The notes under the pieces were generated by a model. That model ran no database searches, had not been told where the DNA came from, and worked only from the letters and a program-made list of their open reading frames with translations. Position numbers and translations under genes: made by a program. DNA of 39,967 bases from Arthrobacter sp. Bi26 (GTDB taxonomy: Bacteria > Actinomycetota > Actinomycetes > Actinomycetales > Micrococcaceae), in contig NZ_CAKKMF010000044.1 in NCBI RefSeq assembly GCF_918697925.1, positions 1 through 39,967 on the forward strand, written 5' to 3'. Shown here piece after piece: positions 17,407 to 25,545 of this stretch. How positions within the stretch are numbered: position 1 is the first letter of the stretch; each line of letters opens with the position of its first letter.

Positions 17407-18377
17407 GCGGCATCCTCGAAGGTCTCGGCGTCGACTTCGGCGGCAGATGCCGGTGCATAGCGCGCGCCAGAGATGGTGGCCGTGCCAATCAGCTCGCCGG
17501 CCCGCGCCAGCAGCGCGCCGTCGACAGAGATGCCGACCGCCGCCATGTTCTCGCGCAGGTGCGCGACGCTCGTTGTTCCCGGGATCGGCAGAACGTGATC
17601 GCCGCGGGAGAGCAGCCAGGCCAGTGCGAGCTGTGCGGGCGTGCAACCGGCCTCCGCGGCCAGCTCTCGCCAGAAGTCCAGCAGTGCCGCATTCGCACCC
17701 CAGTGCTCGGGCTGGAAGCGCGGCATGCTGCGGCGGATGTCGTTCGGGGCCATCTCGCCCGGGTCCTTGATCGCATCGGCCAGGAAGCCCCGTGCCACCG
17801 GGGAAAACGCAACCAGAGTCACGCCGTCCTCGCGAGTGGCGTCGAGCATGCCAAGCTCGGCATTGCGGCTCCACAGCGAGTACTCGTTCTGCACAGCCGC
17901 GATAGGGGTGATTGCCTGCGCCTCGCGCAGCCGCGCCACCGACACCTCGGACAGGCCGATTGCGCCGATCTTGCCCGCGGCGACCATCTCGGCCAGCGCG
18001 CCGACGCTGTCGCCGATCGGCACCTTCTTGTCCCAACGGTGCAGGTAGTACAGGTCGATGTAGTCGACACCGAGCCGGCTCAGCGAAGCATCGACCTGTG
18101 CGCGCAGCGTATCGGGGCGTCCATCGATGACTTTCACGCCGTCGACGGACGCCATCCCGCATTTGCTCGCCAGGAACACCTCGTCGCGGCGCCCCGCGAT
18201 CGCGGCACCGACAAGTTCCTCGTTGCGGCCGCCGCCGTAAAGCGTCGCCGTGTCGAGCATCCCGATGCCTTCGTCAAGAGCCGCGCGCAGCATCGCCAGC
18301 CCCTCGCCACGCGACGGGGGGACGCCGTACGCGTGGCTCAGCGACATGCAGCCGAGCCCGGTGGAGGGCAGCCTCAC
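17403..18377 (-). CDS. Aldo/keto reductase
   Basis: A 324-residue NADPH-dependent oxidoreductase of the AKR superfamily with a TIM-barrel fold. The catalytic tetrad is visible: Asp and Tyr in MLDTATLYGGGRNEE, Lys in FLASKCG, and His in LYYLHRWDKK. The coenzyme-binding end contains LPIPGTTSVAHLRENMAA. The GTG start at 18377 overlaps the ligC stop (GTGA), and its own stop overlaps the next gene's ATG, so it is firmly inside the operon. It is not one of the standard enzymes of protocatechuate 4,5-cleavage. It may reduce an aldehyde made upstream (for example a vanillin-like compound) or side products of the semialdehyde intermediate; this is inference. Confidence 0.88.
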   Translation of the reverse strand: MRLPSTGLGCMSLSHAYGVPPSRGEGLAMLRAALDEGIGMLDTATLYGGGRNEELVGAAIAGRRDEVFLASKCGMASVDGVKVIDGRPDTLRAQVDASLSRLGVDYIDLYYLHRWDKKVPIGDSVGALAEMVAAGKIGAIGLSEVSVARLREAQAITPIAAVQNEYSLWSRNAELGMLDATREDGVTLVAFSPVARGFLADAIKDPGEMAPNDIRRSMPRFQPEHWGANAALLDFWRELAAEAGCTPAQLALAWLLSRGDHVLPIPGTTSVAHLRENMAAVGISVDGALLARAGELIGTATISGARYAPASAAEVDAETFEDAA

Positions 18378-19327
18378 GCCAGCTGCTTCTCAAGCGAGCC
18401 GAGCACGCGGTAGCAGTCGATCACCTGGCGAAGCGACGAGTTCGGCTCGCGTCCCTCGCGGATAGCCGAGATGAACTCACGATCCTGCAGCTCGATACCG
18501 TTCATGCTGACAGCGACGTGCGACACGTCGATCGACTCCTCACGGCCGTTGTAGAGATCGTCGTAGCGCGCGACGTAGGTCTCGGTGTCGCCGATGTAGC
18601 GGAAGAACGTGCCGAACGGCCCGTTGTTGTTGAACGACAGCGACAGCGTACAGATCGCGCCCGACTCGCTCTTGAGCTGGATCGACATGTCCATCGCGAT
18701 GCCGAGTTCGGGGTGGATCGGGCCCTGGATCGCGTTCGCCTGCACGATCTTGCCTGCCTGGTAGGCGAACAAGTCGACGGTGTGCGCGGCATGATGCCAC
18801 AGCAGGTGGTCGGTCCAGGACCGGGCCTCGCCCTTCGCGTTCGTGTTGGTGCGGCGGAAGAAGTACGTCTGCACGTCCATTTGCTGCACGTGGAACTCGC
18901 CCGAGGCGATCCGGTTATGTACCAACTGGTGCGAGGGGTTGAAGCGGCGGGTGTGGCCGACCATTGCGACGCGATTGGATGATTCAGCCGCCTCGAGCGC
19001 TGCCTCGGCGTCCACGAGCGAGTCGGCCAGCGGAATCTCGACCTGCACGTGCTTGCCGGCGGCGAGCACCGCCTGGGTCTGAGACGCGTGGAGCCCCGTG
19101 GGCGTCGCAAGGATCACCGCGTCGACGTCGTCGCGCTCGAGCACGGCGTCCAGGCCGACAACGGCGTTCGCGACGCCGTATTTCTCGGCGACCGCCTGGG
19201 TCGGTTCGAGCCGCGTGCCGCTGACGACGGTCACCTCGGCATCGGGGATGTTCATCAGGCCGTCGAGATGTTTCATGCCGAAGGCGCCTGCGGCGCCGAC
19301 GACGGCCACACGGATCTTGTCAGTCAT
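18374..19327 (-). CDS. ligC: 4-carboxy-2-hydroxymuconate-6-semialdehyde dehydrogenase (LigC/PmdC-type)
   Basis: A 317-residue Gfo/Idh/MocA-type dehydrogenase. The N-terminal Rossmann fold reads VAVVGAAGAFGMKHLDGL, followed by ILATPTGLHASQTQAVLAAGKHVQVE. The substrate domain has SWTDHLLWHHAAHTVDLFA, whose histidines belong to the active site in this family. LigC oxidises the cyclic hemiacetal form of CHMS, the product of protocatechuate 4,5-dioxygenase, to 2-pyrone-4,6-dicarboxylate with NAD(P). The ATG at 19327 has AAAGGAGCCCCC upstream, which is strong; the open frame before it is not needed. It lies 25 bases after ligAB and overlaps the aldo/keto reductase by four bases. The call rests on both sequence and operon context. 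Confidence 0.9.
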   Translation of the reverse strand: MTDKIRVAVVGAAGAFGMKHLDGLMNIPDAEVTVVSGTRLEPTQAVAEKYGVANAVVGLDAVLERDDVDAVILATPTGLHASQTQAVLAAGKHVQVEIPLADSLVDAEAALEAAESSNRVAMVGHTRRFNPSHQLVHNRIASGEFHVQQMDVQTYFFRRTNTNAKGEARSWTDHLLWHHAAHTVDLFAYQAGKIVQANAIQGPIHPELGIAMDMSIQLKSESGAICTLSLSFNNNGPFGTFFRYIGDTETYVARYDDLYNGREESIDVSHVAVSMNGIELQDREFISAIREGREPNSSLRQVIDCYRVLGSLEKQLA

Positions 19328-19352
19328 GGGGGCTCCTTTGTTGCGGATGCGG

Positions 19353-20654
19353 TCAGTCGGTCGGGTTCGTGAGAACAAGGTGGCCGACGGCGGTGTTCGA
19401 CGCGGGCACGTGGTAAAAGCGGTGGTTCACCTCGGGGCTCTCGCCTCCGAACTGATCATCCATCGCACCGCGCGCGATGAGCCAGTCGACGAGCTCGATG
19501 CCCTCGGACCCGGCCTCGTCGACGTACTCCATGTGCTGCCATTCTGTCAGGCCCACGGGGTCGGCGATGAGGTGGTCCAGGAATGCGTTGTCCCACTCCT
19601 CGTTAATGAGGCCAGCGCGTGGGCCCTGCAGCTGGTGGCTCATGCCGCCGGTTCCCCAAATTTGTACGTTGAGCGGCTCACCGTCCCACTTGTCCAGCGC
19701 ACGGCGGAGCGCACGCCCGAGTTCGTAGCAGCGACGTCCGGACGGCACCGGGTACTGCACAACGTTTACGGCGAGGGGGATGACCCTGACGGGCCATTCC
19801 TCGACATCGCCATACACGAGCGACAGCGGCACCGTGAGGCCGTGGTCTACGACCATCTCGTTGACGAGCGTGAGGTCGAAGTCGTCCTGGATCACGGACT
19901 GGGCGATGTGTGCGGCCAGCTCGGGATAGCCTTTGACGTCGGGCACCGGGCGGGGGCCATAGCCCTCGTCGGCGACCGGGTACTCCGCGCCGGTGCCGAG
20001 TACGAAGGTCGGGATGATCGAGGAGTCGAAGGCCGTGGCGTGGTCGTTGTACACCAGGATGACGACGTCGGGCAGGTTCTCCTTGGCCCACTTTCGCGTC
20101 CACTCATACCCGGAGAACACCTTCTTCCAGTACGGCTCCTCGGTCTTGCCGAGGTCCATCGCCGCGCCGATCGCCGGCACGTGCGAGGTGAATAGTGCCG
20201 AGGTGTACTGCGCCGGAGCATCCTGCCGCATCGTCTCGGCCTTCTGACCGGGCTCAGGAGGCGTCCATCCGTCGAGATCCTTGAGGCGGTTTCCCTCCGG
20301 GCGGCGCCCACCGCCGATCATCATGTCTCGGTACGCGGCCTCAGACATGCCCGTCATCGAGCCGGCCATCTGCTGGAAGCTCAGGCCGTGAGTGGCGCCG
20401 ATCTTGGCCAGGAAGTAGATGTTCCCGCCCTCGGCGATGCAGGTGTTGAGGTCGATGTCGAGCACCGCCTGGCGCTGCACCGGGTTGAGAGGCCACTCGT
20501 CCAGGTACGCACCGCGGTCGGCCAGGTACCGTTCGCGGTTCTCCGGTTTCATCAGCGACATGCAGAACTGGTTTAGGTTGTAGCCCTTTCGGGCCTGCTC
20601 GGCATCAAAGATGGTGGTGCCAGGGACGTTCTTGTACGGTTTGTCGAGTGCCAT
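19353..20654 (-). CDS. ligAB: Protocatechuate 4,5-dioxygenase, fused alpha and beta subunits (LigA-LigB)
   Basis: A 433-residue extradiol dioxygenase in which the small LigA-type subunit (residues about 20-115) is joined to the LigB-type catalytic subunit (from about 148) by a short linker. In LigB numbering the ferrous-iron and catalytic histidines are represented by FTSHVPAIG (His158 here), VYNDHATAF (His205), VDHGLTVPLS and GTGGMSHQLQG. It opens protocatechuate between C4 and C5 to 4-carboxy-2-hydroxymuconate-6-semialdehyde. Proteobacteria encode two separate subunits, while fused forms occur in actinobacteria such as Arthrobacter. GAAGGAG six bases before ATG 20654 decides the start. The preceding ligI stop lies in that same ribosome-site region, so translation is coupled. 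Confidence 0.93.
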   Translation of the reverse strand: MALDKPYKNVPGTTIFDAEQARKGYNLNQFCMSLMKPENRERYLADRGAYLDEWPLNPVQRQAVLDIDLNTCIAEGGNIYFLAKIGATHGLSFQQMAGSMTGMSEAAYRDMMIGGGRRPEGNRLKDLDGWTPPEPGQKAETMRQDAPAQYTSALFTSHVPAIGAAMDLGKTEEPYWKKVFSGYEWTRKWAKENLPDVVILVYNDHATAFDSSIIPTFVLGTGAEYPVADEGYGPRPVPDVKGYPELAAHIAQSVIQDDFDLTLVNEMVVDHGLTVPLSLVYGDVEEWPVRVIPLAVNVVQYPVPSGRRCYELGRALRRALDKWDGEPLNVQIWGTGGMSHQLQGPRAGLINEEWDNAFLDHLIADPVGLTEWQHMEYVDEAGSEGIELVDWLIARGAMDDQFGGESPEVNHRFYHVPASNTAVGHLVLTNPTD

Positions 20655-20655
20655 G

Positions 20656-21594
20656 TCATACTCCTTCGGGCCAGTAGAGGCGGCGAGGATTGTCGACAAG
20701 CAGCTGCTGCTGCAGTTCCGACGTCGCCGCGATCTGCGGGATGTAGTCGACCAGAAGCCCGTCGTCGGGCATGTGGTCCTTGAGGTTGGGGTGCGGCCAG
20801 TCGGTTCCCCAGAGGACGCGGGAGGGGAACTCCTCGACTACGCGGCGGGCGAAGGGCACGACGTCGCGGTAGGCGTGCTGTTCGCCTTCGAGAGCGCGGG
20901 GGCCGGTGACGGACAGACGCTCAGGGCAGGAGACCTTGGTCCACACGTTAGTGTTCTCACGCATGAATCGCAGGAACAGTTCGAACTCGGGACCGTCCGG
21001 GTCCTTGGTCACGTCGGGCCGTCCCATGTGATCGACGACCAAGTCGGTCGGGATCGACGAAAAGAAGTCGTACAGCTCGGGCAGATCCTCGGCCTCGAAG
21101 TAGATCACAACGTGCCATCCAAGTGGCGCGATCTTGGTCACGATCTCCTCGAGCGAGTCGGTGGGCACGCGGTCGACCAGACGTTTCACGAAGTTGAACC
21201 GGACGCCCCGTACCCCGGCCTCATGCAACTCGGCGAGTTGCTCGTCGGTCACGTCACGGCGGACGGTCGCAACGCCGCGGGCGCGACCTCCGCTACGCTG
21301 CAATGCGTCGACCAGGGCTCGGTTGTCGGAACCGTGGCATGTCGCCTGTACGATGACGTTGCGGTCGAATCCCAGCTGGTCTCGCAAGGCGAACAGCTGG
21401 TCCGCCGAGGCGTCGCACGGGGTGTACTTGCGCTGAGGTGCGTAGGGGAACTGCCCGCCCGGCCCGAACACGTGGCAGTGGGCGTCTACAGAGCCCTCTG
21501 GCAGCCGGAACGTCGGTGTGCTCGGTCCGTCATACCAGTCGAGCCAGCCCTCCGACTTCTCGAAATCTCCGGTGGTATCGCCGTGTGTCATCAT
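20656..21594 (-). CDS. ligI: 2-pyrone-4,6-dicarboxylate hydrolase (LigI/PmdD-type)
   Basis: A 312-residue amidohydrolase-superfamily lactonase. The N-terminal metal-site-like motif is VDAHCHVFGPG. The TIM barrel continues with RGVRFNFVKR, VVDHMGRPD and RVLWGTDWPHPN, the last holding the conserved Asp general base. It hydrolyses the pyrone ring of PDC to 4-oxalomesaconate and, as known for LigI, works without a metal. The first ATG (21594) shares its A with the ligK stop (TGATG); a second ATG directly follows. It is slightly longer than the Sphingobium enzyme because of an N-terminal acidic extension. Downstream ligAB starts one base after its stop. Confidence 0.92.
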   Translation of the reverse strand: MMTHGDTTGDFEKSEGWLDWYDGPSTPTFRLPEGSVDAHCHVFGPGGQFPYAPQRKYTPCDASADQLFALRDQLGFDRNVIVQATCHGSDNRALVDALQRSGGRARGVATVRRDVTDEQLAELHEAGVRGVRFNFVKRLVDRVPTDSLEEIVTKIAPLGWHVVIYFEAEDLPELYDFFSSIPTDLVVDHMGRPDVTKDPDGPEFELFLRFMRENTNVWTKVSCPERLSVTGPRALEGEQHAYRDVVPFARRVVEEFPSRVLWGTDWPHPNLKDHMPDDGLLVDYIPQIAATSELQQQLLVDNPRRLYWPEGV

Positions 21595-22286
21595 CAGTTC
21601 TCCACGTATTCCAGGCCGGCCTTGGCGAGAGGCTCGCGCATGCCGTAGATATCCAGGCCCAAGACGCCTTCACGGAACTTCACGCGTTTGGCTTCCTCGT
21701 TATCCTCGCGCTTCTGGCTGGCGTCTGCCACCGCTCCGACAAGCTCGCCCGGGACAACCACGACGCCGTCGACGTCGGCCACGACCACGTCGCCAGGGTT
21801 CACCACGGCGTTCGCGACCACTACGGGGATGTTCACCGATCCGAGGGTGGCCTTGACCGTGCCCTTGGCGTTGACAGCGCGGGAGAACACCGGGAAATCC
21901 ATCTTCTCCAGATCGGCGACGTCGCGGACACCACCGTCGATCACCAAGCCCTTGCAGCCGCGGGCGGTCAGCGAGGTGGCGAGCAGCTCACCGAAGAAGC
22001 CGTCCTCGCTTTCGGTGGTGCAGCCGGCGACGATCACATCGCCCTCCTGCACCTGCTCGGCCGCGACGTGGAACATCCAGTTGTCACCGGGCTGCAGCAG
22101 CACGGTCACTGCCGGACCACAGAGCTTGGCGCCGGTGTAGGCCGGCCTGATGTAGGGGCGCAGGAGCCCGACTCGCCCCATCGCCTCGTGGATAGTGGCG
22201 ACGCCGAACTGCGAAAGCCGTTCGACGTCCGTGGGATCCGGACGTTCGATGTTGGTGCGGACGATGCCGAGGTTGTTCAGTCGCAT
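21594..22286 (-). CDS. ligK: 4-carboxy-4-hydroxy-2-oxoadipate aldolase / oxaloacetate decarboxylase (LigK/PmdF-type)
   Basis: A 230-residue RraA-like class II pyruvate aldolase. Typical segments are LSQFGVATIHEAMGRVG at the N-terminus, CGPAVTVLLQPGDNWMFHVA, the core GCKGLVIDGGVRDVADL with the Arg and Asp that bind metal and pyruvate, and NPGDVVVADVDGVVVVP. It cleaves 4-carboxy-4-hydroxy-2-oxoadipate to pyruvate and oxaloacetate and can decarboxylate oxaloacetate. The ATG at 22286 has AGAGGACC upstream and lies 12 bases after ligJ. This is the last step of the pathway, although the gene is second in the operon. Confidence 0.93.
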   Translation of the reverse strand: MRLNNLGIVRTNIERPDPTDVERLSQFGVATIHEAMGRVGLLRPYIRPAYTGAKLCGPAVTVLLQPGDNWMFHVAAEQVQEGDVIVAGCTTESEDGFFGELLATSLTARGCKGLVIDGGVRDVADLEKMDFPVFSRAVNAKGTVKATLGSVNIPVVVANAVVNPGDVVVADVDGVVVVPGELVGAVADASQKREDNEEAKRVKFREGVLGLDIYGMREPLAKAGLEYVEN

Positions 22287-22298
22287 TTGATGGTCCTC

Positions 22299-23327
22299 TC
22301 AGAGTCCGCGCGCAGTAAGGGCGCGGTCAAGCCGTGGGTAGACACGGCGGGCGTTGGCTTCGAACACCTGCGCGCGCTGTGCGTCGTTCAGGTTCGTGGT
22401 GGCGTCGACGTACCGCTTGGTGTCGTCGAAGTAGTGTCCACTGCGCGGGTCGACGTCGCGCACGGCGCCGATCATCTCGCTCGCGAAGAGGATGTTCTCG
22501 GTCGGGACGACCTTGGTGAGAAGGTCGATGCCCGGCTGGTGGTACACGCAGGTGTCGAAGAACACGTTGTTCAGCAGGTGCTCCTCGATTACGGGCTTGC
22601 CCAGCGCCATTGCGAGTCCACGGAAGCGCCCCCAGTGGTAGGGAACGGCGCCGCCGCCGTGAGGGATTACGAGCTTCAACTCGGGGAAGTCGCGGAACAG
22701 GTCGCCCTGGAGCAGTTGCATGAACGCGGTGGTGTCGGCGTTGAGGTAGTGCGCTCCGGTCGTGTGGAAGGCCGGGTTGCACGACGTGCTGACGTGCACC
22801 ATCGCCGGGATCTCGTACTCGACGAGTTTCTCGTATATCGGGTACCACGAGCGATCGGTCAGCGGCGGGGACGTCCAGTTGCCGCCGGACGGGTCGGGGT
22901 TGAGGTTCACGGTGACAGCGCCGAGTTCCTCGACGGCGCGAGTAAGCTCGGCAACGCTCGTCGCGGGATCCGTACCGGGGGACTGGGGGAGCATCGCCCC
23001 CATTAGGAAGTGTTCGGGATAGAGCTCGCTGACGCGGGCGCACAGGTCGTTGCAGATCCGGGCCCAGGTCTCGCTCACAGCGAGGTCTCCGATGTGGTGC
23101 GCCATGAACGAGGCACGAGGGCTGAATACGGTGACGTCGCTGCCGCGCTCGTTCATGAGCTTGAGCTGGTTGGCCTCGATGGTCTCACGGATGTCGTCAT
23201 TGCTGATGCGCAGGGTCGCGGGGTCAGGAGCGTCCGCGCGTCCTTCAGTGAATGCGATCTGCAGGTCACGCCAGGCTCCGAGCTGTGTTGGAGCTGTGGT
23301 GTAGTGGCCGTGGATGTCGATAATCAC
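22299..23327 (-). CDS. ligJ: 4-oxalomesaconate hydratase (LigJ/PmdE-type)
   Basis: A 342-residue amidohydrolase-family hydratase and the first gene of the operon. The metal site starts at IIDIHGHYTTAP, with HVSTSCNPAFHTTGAHYLNA in the middle and the later segment VIPHGGGAVPYHWGRFRG. It adds water to 4-oxalomesaconate to give 4-carboxy-4-hydroxy-2-oxoadipate. An open frame extends to 23375, but those residues are unlike the family. GTG at 23327, with AAGGAC upstream, gives the expected short N-terminus and a length matching known LigJ. No separate oxalomesaconate tautomerase (LigU) is visible in the window. Confidence 0.92.
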   Translation of the reverse strand: MIIDIHGHYTTAPTQLGAWRDLQIAFTEGRADAPDPATLRISNDDIRETIEANQLKLMNERGSDVTVFSPRASFMAHHIGDLAVSETWARICNDLCARVSELYPEHFLMGAMLPQSPGTDPATSVAELTRAVEELGAVTVNLNPDPSGGNWTSPPLTDRSWYPIYEKLVEYEIPAMVHVSTSCNPAFHTTGAHYLNADTTAFMQLLQGDLFRDFPELKLVIPHGGGAVPYHWGRFRGLAMALGKPVIEEHLLNNVFFDTCVYHQPGIDLLTKVVPTENILFASEMIGAVRDVDPRSGHYFDDTKRYVDATTNLNDAQRAQVFEANARRVYPRLDRALTARGL

Positions 23328-23472
23328 GTGTGTCGTCCTTGTCACTGGGTGTAAGCGGTGCGAGAGCAGCTGCACGTCGTTGAATCAGTGCTGCCCCAAA
23401 CTGACTTTAGGGGTGTTTGCCACTGTGATCCAATAGATATGCAAAGACAGAGCCATAGATAGGATCTATGAG
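23328..23472. promoter_or_regulatory. Divergent promoter region of the lig operon and lysR, with LysR operator
   Basis: The 145 bases between ligJ and lysR hold a perfect dyad, ATAGAT and ATCTAT around AGG (23455-23469), which contains a LysR-type T-N11-A box. A half-site copy ATAGAT recurs at 23433-23438, two helical turns away. On the minus strand, TTGGAT (23433-23428) and TAAAGT (23409-23404) are 18 bases apart and could be the -35 and -10 of the operon. The predicted start would then be near 23397, placing the dyad centre at about -65 and the half-site next to -35, the normal arrangement for LysR activators. The dyad also overlaps the lysR ribosome site (AGGA), which suggests autorepression. 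Confidence 0.5.
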
Positions 23473-24378
23473 ATGACGTTCACCGACCTCAACCAGCTCC
23501 GGACATTCGTCACGCTCTACGAGCTGCGCAGCGTCACGGGCGCCGCCAGGCGACTGCACGTGACACAGCCCACGGTCAGCTATTCCCTGAAGCGGCTCAG
23601 GGAGCGGTTCGGCGACGAGCTGTTCCGTCGCGAAGGGAACGACATGGTGCCGACCGCGAAGGCGACGCAACTGTTTGGGCCCCTACACAACGCCTTGGCA
23701 CAAATAGACGCGACCGTCATGGGATCGGACGTGTTCGAACCGACCGGATTCAGCGGCGAACTCGTCCTCGGACTCACCTCGATCGGCGAGCAGACGTTCC
23801 TCCCACCGATCATGACCGCCCTCGGGCGGGTCGGCGCCGATCCGCGGATTCAGGTAGAACGGCTCGATTCAGACGAGGTCGAGGGCGGGCTAATCCGCGG
23901 CACCATCGATCTGGCACTGACCGTGTCGCGGATCAGCACACCGCGGCTGTGGAGGACGCACGTGCGTTCGGTCGAATACGTGGCGCTGTCGTCCGGGTCC
24001 CATCCACTGCCCGCGACCGGGCCTGACATGTTCGAGGGGAGGCGCTTTGTGCGGGTTTCCGCCCGTGGCGGGCACGTCTATCCTGTGCAGGCGCTGACCG
24101 AACACGACTTGATGTCCCAGGTCGTGCTGACCATGGAGGAATACGGCACCGTGCCCGCCGTGCTCGAGGCGACGGATCTGGTCGTCCTGCTGCCTCGACA
24201 TGTAGCGGGGGTGTTCTGCGGCTGGTTTCCCGGCCTTCGCATCGCCGAGCTGCCCTGGTCCGGGCAGAGCACGCCGGTGGAGTTGTACACGCGGCGCGAG
24301 GCCAGCCTCTCGCAGGCGCAGCGATGGTTCCGCTCGCTGGTGCTTGATGCGGTTGCGGCGGATGAATACAGGTCGTAG
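23473..24378 (+). CDS. LysR-family transcriptional regulator of the protocatechuate 4,5-cleavage operon
   Basis: A 301-residue LysR-type regulator. The N-terminal HTH is plain: FTDLNQLRTFVTLYELRSV, GAARRLHVTQPTVSYSLKRL, then FGDELFRREGNDMVPTAKA. The C-terminal co-inducer domain follows (GELVLGLTSIGEQTFLPPI, with other PBP-like strands beyond). It is divergent from ligJ and separated by 145 bases with a good LysR box, so it probably activates the operon in response to protocatechuate or a pathway intermediate, as LigR and PmdR do elsewhere. The ATG at 23473 is served by AGGATCTATGAG, which is part of the operator dyad. Confidence 0.9.
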   Translation: MTFTDLNQLRTFVTLYELRSVTGAARRLHVTQPTVSYSLKRLRERFGDELFRREGNDMVPTAKATQLFGPLHNALAQIDATVMGSDVFEPTGFSGELVLGLTSIGEQTFLPPIMTALGRVGADPRIQVERLDSDEVEGGLIRGTIDLALTVSRISTPRLWRTHVRSVEYVALSSGSHPLPATGPDMFEGRRFVRVSARGGHVYPVQALTEHDLMSQVVLTMEEYGTVPAVLEATDLVVLLPRHVAGVFCGWFPGLRIAELPWSGQSTPVELYTRREASLSQAQRWFRSLVLDAVAADEYRS

Positions 24379-24633
24379 TCGTAAGCGTCTGCGGGCGTCT
24401 CAAAATCGGACAGGCCGCTCACGCTGCATCGGCGCAACTGAAGAGGTCGGTGGGGACGGTGCGACGCGGTGTCGCCAGTCGACCTCGAGATTGTGAGGTT
24501 CTTGTAATGAAGACCATGTCCTGCAGGGTGCTACCACTCGCTCTTGAGAATCGGCTGGATCGTAGGCCACCTCATCGACGCGACACAGGCAGGACAGTCA
24601 GGCTTCCCATCGCCGGCCGGTCCAAGCGGAGCG

Positions 24634-25284
24634 CTAGCGTTTCGTCCTGTTCCAGCTGGCCTTACCCGGAGCGAACGGGCTACGCACATGGATCGACCAT
24701 GACGAGTGCGGGTGGATCGTCAGAATCGCGTGCTCCCACCAGGCGCGGGCTTCGTTTGAGAGCTCCGGTAGAACCGCATCCTTGTCGGCGTCGTCCTCCG
24801 GACGGGGACGCAGCGCCTTCCAGACCAGCTGCACCTCGGGCGCCCCGGTCGGGATGCCGTCGACGTCGATCACTGCACGATCCCACGGCAGTTGCAGTCG
24901 GGGATCTCGGCGATAAACCCAGACGCGATCCGTGCCGTCCTCGACGTCGACCTGCAGTACCCATGCGCCCGTCGCGTCGTCATGGATACGGATCGGCTGC
25001 AGATCGGCATCCATATCAGCCTCTGCCCAAGGGAGAACGCCGTCGCCTGACGGAGCCCACGCGCTAAACGGCGCCGGCAGGTCTTGCACCAGTTGGGGCA
25101 GGTCGGCGATCGTCGTGCTGACATCGACATTGTCGTGCTCGCGAGTGTTAGTGCCGAGCCAGTGGTCGAGCGCCACCCCTCCGGACAGCCACCAACGCGC
25201 CGATGACGGCCCGAGCAGCTCCGCTATGACTCGCGGGGGCAGGGGTTCCCAGCGCGTCGCGAGGGTGGGTGCGGATGAGGCCAT
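24634..25284 (-). CDS. Nucleotidyltransferase-like protein (aminoglycoside adenylyltransferase fold)
   Basis: A 216-residue protein. WWLSGGVALDHWLGTNTREHDNVDVS resembles the start of the nucleotidyltransferase fold in the aminoglycoside-2''-adenylyltransferase-like group (GG, then an acidic metal pair), with VVWVYRRDPRLQLPW-type strands after it. The acidic pair here is in HDNVDVST, so the DxD-like site is partly present. The family also includes uncharacterised proteins with no resistance role, and I would not infer resistance. The ATG at 25284 has a weak ribosome site. The gene stands alone on the minus strand between the lysR gene and a gene-free gap of about 260 bases (25285-25545). Confidence 0.6.
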   Translation of the reverse strand: MASSAPTLATRWEPLPPRVIAELLGPSSARWWLSGGVALDHWLGTNTREHDNVDVSTTIADLPQLVQDLPAPFSAWAPSGDGVLPWAEADMDADLQPIRIHDDATGAWVLQVDVEDGTDRVWVYRRDPRLQLPWDRAVIDVDGIPTGAPEVQLVWKALRPRPEDDADKDAVLPELSNEARAWWEHAILTIHPHSSWSIHVRSPFAPGKASWNRTKR

Positions 25285-25545
25285 GGCTCAAGGCTACCCG
25301 TAGGCGGCGGTGGTTTGTCGAAATGGCATTGGGATCGAACCCACCTGTCCGTGAACCGTCCCGGTTTTGATGCCGCTATCTTCTGTGAGACAGATAGTGA
25401 TTATGCCCAAGCAGTTCCCTTCACCCGGCCTGTGCCGGTAGGCAACAGCAGCCTCAACGGCGTGACGTAATCCGCCCATCGGCAGAGGCCCAAGCAGGGG
25501 GTAGCCCGAAAGGTTACCCTCCGATCGGAAACTCCTTTTTCTTTT

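Noticed and set aside
16708..18162. A 484-codon minus-strand frame spanning the binding-protein-like gene and most of the aldo/keto reductase
   Set aside because: Its first half is an out-of-phase shadow of the aldo/keto reductase. Only the part from 17406 onward is real, with the overlapping ATGA start.
25330..25415. Minus-strand sequence with GGTTCGATCCC and possible GGCAT/ATGCC acceptor pairing, like a tRNA
   Set aside because: The T-stem does not pair properly, no anticodon arm can be formed, and the region is better read as partial protein-coding frame. A tRNA program would be needed to overturn this.
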